Source: an uncultured Prevotellaceae bacterium (GTDB lineage: Bacteria > Bacteroidota > Bacteroidia > Bacteroidales > Bacteroidaceae). Taken from it: a stretch of DNA of 47,440 nucleotides. The position numbers and the translations under genes were made by a program. This document shows, piece by piece, positions 45,101-47,440 of this stretch. The notes under the pieces were generated by a model. The model was not told the DNA's origin. It made no database searches and saw nothing but the letters and a program-made list of their open reading frames with translations. The number at the start of each line of letters is the position of its first letter. The stretch's first letter is position 1. The stretch is taken from contig CAMWSK010000019.1 in the NCBI GenBank assembly GCA_947176895.1, positions 1 to 47,440 on the forward strand, given 5' to 3'.

Positions 45101-45231
45101 AGGTAACGAACGGCCAATGCTATCTTGATGTCAACTATTTTACCCTCGACTTCAGTCCGGGTGAAATGGAACCATTGCTAGGAGCCAACGGTTCCGCCTG
45201 CTTTATCCGGTGCGTGGAAGATGTGGAATAA
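42118..45231 (+). CDS. Large fimbrial tip-type lipoprotein (DUF4906-like)
   Basis: 1037 residues, lipobox Cys21 (FAATGC). The N-terminal ~400 residues contain two FimA-like beta domains (INNLYVLLYGSDKKLIEKWEIKEY, RRAASKVTVAFDASKLNDGIRIHFKSVKIKHIP). The middle resembles DUF4906 repeats (about 430-700: YNARRNCHYKLTLRFNRYANDVDWHIEY, VEYNNYTCHHRIFVRQGYAP). The last ~230 residues look like a FISUMP/lectin-type head (TVADYQNLRDGADREFGYGV, NNLFFPIGASGYGRRR, ACFIRCVED). Such proteins are the tip adhesins of Bacteroidales pili. This is the last gene of the operon. Its size and C-terminal head suggest it determines the binding target. Confidence 0.82.
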   Translation: MKKRFAQYMIVFFMAFAATGCQDDSITDETTGQGKASIFATLDFKPMASALTRTRSAGNALTGINNLYVLLYGSDKKLIEKWEIKEYTESDENRDDGNAENGHSAEESTKRATFKLPQDIAFGKYYMYAVANIPDLFGNPAYSEAIQTADGLKNIPLTWDSENVAHNGQMIGFFTKNSEPALSANDESLVVNEKSVRLHAWLRRAASKVTVAFDASKLNDGIRIHFKSVKIKHIPKTCYLGRGNTPGYTSETFGETNGKTPEEELHENGEIHYYSGNPDNPDDEAFESWPFVSRGKPIYGLMPSGQPNPESPEIADYHTENTPALYFYENLQGNEKSRPGIKDKRQDSDGNGTLDAPGLPGDTAYCPKDGVEFGTYIEVEAYYDARLSDRPGEGKIIYRFMLGQDVEKDYNARRNCHYKLTLRFNRYANDVDWHIEYKEDKELIAPNPYYISYLYNQAATIPVKLKGSNLKNVKLEVRIIENHWWPTLEEGDTYQYADTSRVYPVGGQRNAVWHGFLSLAYDDNWIIGDGKHYKNDKDWNQTEWQKKQENETRTFDDLTVGNHGNYSVEQVEGGGLNLKMPFYTRPKQMIPTSGYTGNNPYVAYSREAKLQMRLLDKTTGQILQDKDGKNLIDTISIIQVRRCVNPKGVWRSWDKKESFHVVMKDLPQENAGSFETYNSKGPWRAKVETDKNNMIRLRGAGGDGYVHGTIDSPMDFYIDFNGTCTDSKTVRSAVVLVEYNNYTCHHRIFVRQGYAPLSLNDRKIKWHSFNLYSSSEETLSPLEEGSLFKYGNLEDAILAENNKSYGFQQPVGSDKLRLAGGEAKSWSNILANTATDAPGFSDKKIEVTDVTNPNGPKVNVRVATVADYQNLRDGADREFGYGVLYGDGATETLEKVNEVYGYYRDGDKSYGMRGCFVYNKDNGNNLFFPIGASGYGRRRTEKSWYGSGISLPGALQYAWRSKRYSEYQNGWETLMYRPMFEDVYMRSGAVYWCQKVTNGQCYLDVNYFTLDFSPGEMEPLLGANGSACFIRCVEDVE

Positions 45232-45549
45232 CGAACAGCTCACCCGACTCATCCATTGCGGAGAGTTACCGTTAGGCATAGGATATTGGTACATGGAACA
45301 GTCCGTAGAAACGGGCAATGGCTTTGCTTTCGTTGCCCGACAGAAACATTTTCAAATAGGTAACAGCGACTTCTAAAATCTTCCTGCACAAGGACGAGGG
45401 GGCATTGGCTGAGCGGACAACCCGAAGTCGAAGATAGGGAAAGTTTCCAAATAGGCGAAAGATGGTTCAAAGAGCAATGGGAGAAACTTCGGCAAGGTTT
45501 ACGACAATCAGCGGAAGAGCCAAGAAAAAGTAGAGGATTCAAGCTATAA
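45221..45549 (+). pseudogene. Remnants: YhcG/DUF1016-type nuclease piece and an unknown C-terminus
   Basis: An open frame at 45221-45376 (51 codons, overlapping the end of the tip gene) reads GNGFAFVARQKHFQIGNSDF before its stop. That is the characteristic core of YhcG-type PDDEXK nucleases (GFxFVARQ...DFYIDLVFY), broken off at DF. In another frame, 45388-45549 encodes GERWFKEQWEKLRQGLRQ and ends RKSRGFKL, a C-terminus I do not recognise. Neither is complete; both look like decayed fragments at a recombination boundary. The remaining bases to 45651 contain nothing I can name. Confidence 0.5.
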
Positions 45550-45651
45550 TTCCGCTCTATATAATGCAAAACATCAATAAAATAACTAATTTTGCATTCG
45601 GATAGGGGCAACTCTTTCCAAGACATAAGAAAAAAGAAGAAGCGTTATGCT

Positions 45652-45784
45652 CATCTTGTAGTTTGTGAACGTAGGAAATTCAGAAACCGATGCAAGAGAT
45701 AGCATAGTGGTTCTCACGCATATAGCGTGGGCTACTATTGTCACATCTGCATCAAAGGTTTCCTACGACCTACAAACTAAGATG
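45652..45784. repeat. 133-nt imperfect palindrome
   Basis: Nested helices: CATCTT 45652-45657 with AAGATG 45779-45784, AGTTTGT 45660-45666 with 45772-45778, CGTAGGAAA 45670-45678 with TTTCCTACG 45759-45767, GATGCA 45689-45694 with 45748-45753, ATAGTGG 45704-45710 with 45732-45738 (one G-T), CACGC 45715-45719 with 45725-45729 around ATATA. It lies 73 bases upstream of the zinc-ribbon gene. Candidates are a MITE, an extruding single-strand recombination site, or a structured leader. Confidence 0.65.
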
Positions 45785-45857
45785 TGGTATCGTAGTCCGC
45801 GCTTTTGCATTCAATAACCCGCTCTTTTGGACTGAGGAGCGAAAAAAGGAAAACGAT

Positions 45858-46133
45858 ATGGAACAAAAATTTTGTCAAAGTTGCGGTATGCCGATGGCTA
45901 CTGAGATTTATGGTACAAACGCCGATGGCTCTCTAAATGAAGACTACTGCATGTATTGTTACAAAGATGGGGCATTCGTTGGCCCGGCTGATTGTACGAT
46001 GGAGCAGATGATTGACTTTTGCGCTCAGTTTACTGACGAAATGAACAAGCACACCGGACTAAACTTGACACCCGAGCAGGCAAAAGAACAGATGCGTCAG
46101 TTCTTTCCCCATCTGAAACGTTGGAAAAAATAA
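45858..46133 (+). CDS. Zinc-ribbon protein (putative zinc ribbon, PF12674 type)
   Basis: 91 residues from the ATG at 45858. Two CxxC pairs (FCQSCGMPM and DYCMYCYKDGAF) form the ribbon, followed by TMEQMIDFCAQFTDEMNK and a C-terminal FFPHLKRWKK typical of the family. Function unknown. The longer frame back to 45738 would start inside the palindrome and is rejected. Ten bases separate it from the VOC gene; AT-rich composition sets the cluster apart from the genome core. Confidence 0.88.
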   Translation: MEQKFCQSCGMPMATEIYGTNADGSLNEDYCMYCYKDGAFVGPADCTMEQMIDFCAQFTDEMNKHTGLNLTPEQAKEQMRQFFPHLKRWKK

Positions 46134-46142
46134 ACGGGTATT

Positions 46143-46604
46143 ATGAGATATTGTTGTACACTATTATCTGTGTCAGACATCCATAAAGCCCGAAGTTTCT
46201 ACGAAGATATATTCGGGCTGGAGGTCAGTCAAGACTATGGCCGAAACATCCTGTTCTCTTGTGGTCTGGCCTTGCAACAGGATTTCGATTGGCTAATAGG
46301 CATGTCTAAAGACAAGATCCATAAAAAGCCCAATAATGTCGAACTTGCTTTTGAGGAACATGATTTTGACGGATTCCTGCAAAAATTGAATGACAATCCA
46401 ACAATCGAGTTATTGGATGGAGTCGTTGAACATGATTGGGGACAGCGAGTAATCCGTTTCTATGATTTGGATGGTCATCTGATAGAAGTCGGAGAGGAAA
46501 TGAAAATGGTCATAGAGAGATTCATCTCTGATGGAATGACTTTGGAAGAAGTTTCCAAAAGAATGGATGTTTCTGTTGATGACCTGCTAAAACTATTGAA
46601 TTAA
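46143..46604 (+). CDS. VOC-fold (glyoxalase/bleomycin-resistance-like) protein
   Basis: 153 residues. N-terminal VOC pattern (LLSVSDIHKARSFYEDIFGLEV) and C-terminal VIRFYDLDGHLIEVGE with the metal-ligand Glu are clear. A short extra helical tail of about 35 residues (MTLEEVSKRMDVSVDDLLKLL) looks like a small helix-turn-helix. The substrate is not predictable; family members include glyoxalases, dioxygenases and antibiotic-binding proteins. Part of the four-gene run at the right end. Confidence 0.87.
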   Translation: MRYCCTLLSVSDIHKARSFYEDIFGLEVSQDYGRNILFSCGLALQQDFDWLIGMSKDKIHKKPNNVELAFEEHDFDGFLQKLNDNPTIELLDGVVEHDWGQRVIRFYDLDGHLIEVGEEMKMVIERFISDGMTLEEVSKRMDVSVDDLLKLLN

Positions 46605-46618
46605 ACCTATAGATAAAC

Positions 46619-47374
46619 ATGGATATACAACGCATCATCAGCCTGGTCAAAGAGACCAAGAGGATAATCACAAACAGGGAAATGGCAGCCCATGTGAAAG
46701 AAAAAGGGGTGGCCGATTACGTCACGCAAGTTGACGTGGCTGTACAGGACTTTCTGAAAAAGGAATTATATATACTCGCGCCGGACATCCAGTTTCTCGG
46801 AGAGGAAACCGGCTTGCAACGGATGAATACGGACTGCTACTGGATTCTTGACCCCGTTGACGGCACAACCAACCTCATGCACGACTATCAGCATAGTGTG
46901 GTTTCGTTGGCTCTTTGTCGCGAAAAAGAGATTGTTTTGGGTATTGTCTATGACCCGTTTCATGACGAGCTTTTCCATGCCGCCAAAGGAGAAGGCTGTT
47001 TCTTGAACGCAAAACCCATACACGTTTCCTCTGCCCGAAAGCTCTCGGAAACCATCATCGGTATCGGCACTGCTAAAAGAGAACTGGCGAAAGAAAACTT
47101 CGCAAGGTTTCTCAAAGTCTATGAAAACTCGCAAGATGTCCGAAGGCTGGGTTCTGCCGCATTGGAATTGGCATATACCGCTTGCGGCAGACAAGGCGGA
47201 TATTTCGAGGTATATTTGAATCCGTGGGATTATGCGGCAGGGATGCTTCTGGTGCAAGAGGCCGGAGGAAAAGTGACCGACTGGAACGGAAAGGCACTCG
47301 ACCCGGCTCAAGGATGCCAAGTGGCAGGAACAAACGGGCAAGTCCACGAAGAATTACTCAAGCTATTATTATAA
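46619..47374 (+). CDS. Inositol monophosphatase family protein
   Basis: 251 residues, a Mg2+-dependent sugar- or inositol-phosphate phosphatase. Metal-binding motifs are complete: GEETG (about residue 61), DPVDGTTNL (about 79-87) and WDYAAGMLLVQEAGG near the C-terminus. The family covers inositol-1-phosphatase (SuhB), CysQ and fructose-1,6-bisphosphatase-like enzymes; it is closest by eye to SuhB-type. Fifteen bases after the VOC gene, two before the next ATG. Confidence 0.92.
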   Translation: MDIQRIISLVKETKRIITNREMAAHVKEKGVADYVTQVDVAVQDFLKKELYILAPDIQFLGEETGLQRMNTDCYWILDPVDGTTNLMHDYQHSVVSLALCREKEIVLGIVYDPFHDELFHAAKGEGCFLNAKPIHVSSARKLSETIIGIGTAKRELAKENFARFLKVYENSQDVRRLGSAALELAYTACGRQGGYFEVYLNPWDYAAGMLLVQEAGGKVTDWNGKALDPAQGCQVAGTNGQVHEELLKLLL

Positions 47375-47376
47375 AT

Positions 47377-47440
47377 ATGATGAACAACGAAATTCTATAT
47401 ATCCTTTTGCCGGATTACGCAGCGCATGAGATTGTATATC
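47377..47440 (+). CDS. Partial gene, DJ-1/PfpI-like start, cut by window edge
   Basis: The first 21 codons only. The translation MMNNEILYILLPDYAAHEIVY resembles the N-terminus of DJ-1/PfpI-type glutamine-amidotransferase-fold proteins (a short strand, then YADHE-like). It begins two bases after the phosphatase stop, so it is in the same operon. Confidence 0.5.
   Translation, partial: MMNNEILYILLPDYAAHEIVY

Overview
The window is a piece of a Bacteroidota chromosome, order Bacteroidales and most likely a gut or oral Bacteroidaceae/Prevotellaceae relative. Three things point there: many promoters of the Bacteroidota type (TTG or TTTG, about 20 bases, then TAnnTTTG), the gene families present (Mfa/Fim-type fimbriae with DUF3575 and DUF3868, DUF4248, DUF4878, DUF3472) and the tyrosine recombinase beside a switchable promoter. 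Most of the window is GC-rich. Three stretches are visibly richer in A+T and look acquired: 12.0-16.8 kb, 34-45 kb (mildly) and 45.2-47.4 kb.

Layout. 0.2-11.9 kb: a sugar transporter (MFS); a family-10-like glycoside hydrolase followed 3 bases later by a UvrA; a secreted DUF3472 protein; a divergent HxlR repressor/cupin pair with three related dyads between them; a candidate structured RNA of about 250 nt; a stand-alone cobalamin-methionine-synthase activation domain; an AraC regulator; and a Bax-inhibitor-1 family membrane protein. 12.0-16.8 kb: a four-gene island (polytopic membrane protein, P-loop GTPase, two membrane-anchored coiled-coil proteins) behind one promoter and a long, strongly folded leader. 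I think this is the most likely undescribed system here. 16.8-33.8 kb: a large GH20 hexosaminidase, a LexA/CI-like S24 regulator with a 45-residue membrane peptide, a lipoprotein, a cation/Ca2+ antiporter, an Mrp/ApbC P-loop protein, IlvE, a GH27 alpha-galactosidase with two NPCBM domains, DUF4248, small proteins, a DUF4878 lipoprotein, a DUF389 membrane protein and both subunits of exonuclease VII.

34-45.2 kb: a phase-variable fimbrial locus. A tyrosine recombinase precedes a 163-bp segment bounded by perfect 18-bp inverted repeats. The segment carries an outward promoter, which in this assembly points at the fimbrial genes (ON). Then come a strong leader hairpin, DUF3575 and DUF3868 outer-membrane proteins, an Mfa1-type major subunit, an Mfa2/FimB-type anchor, a minor subunit and a 1037-residue tip-type lipoprotein. 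45.2-47.4 kb: remnants of a YhcG/DUF1016-type nuclease and another ORF, a 133-nt imperfect palindrome, then a zinc-ribbon protein, a VOC-fold protein, an inositol-monophosphatase-family enzyme and the start of a DJ-1/PfpI-like gene cut by the window edge.

Two repeat features run across the window. An element of about 88 bp made of four palindromic units of about 21 nt occurs at four intergenic sites (33-121, 8831-8909, 26255-26346, 39613-39703), with one isolated unit at 29497. A promoter cassette of about 69 bp is nearly identical in front of the 1.7-kb and 16.9-kb glycoside hydrolase genes. I saw no rRNA, tRNA, CRISPR array or intact insertion sequence.
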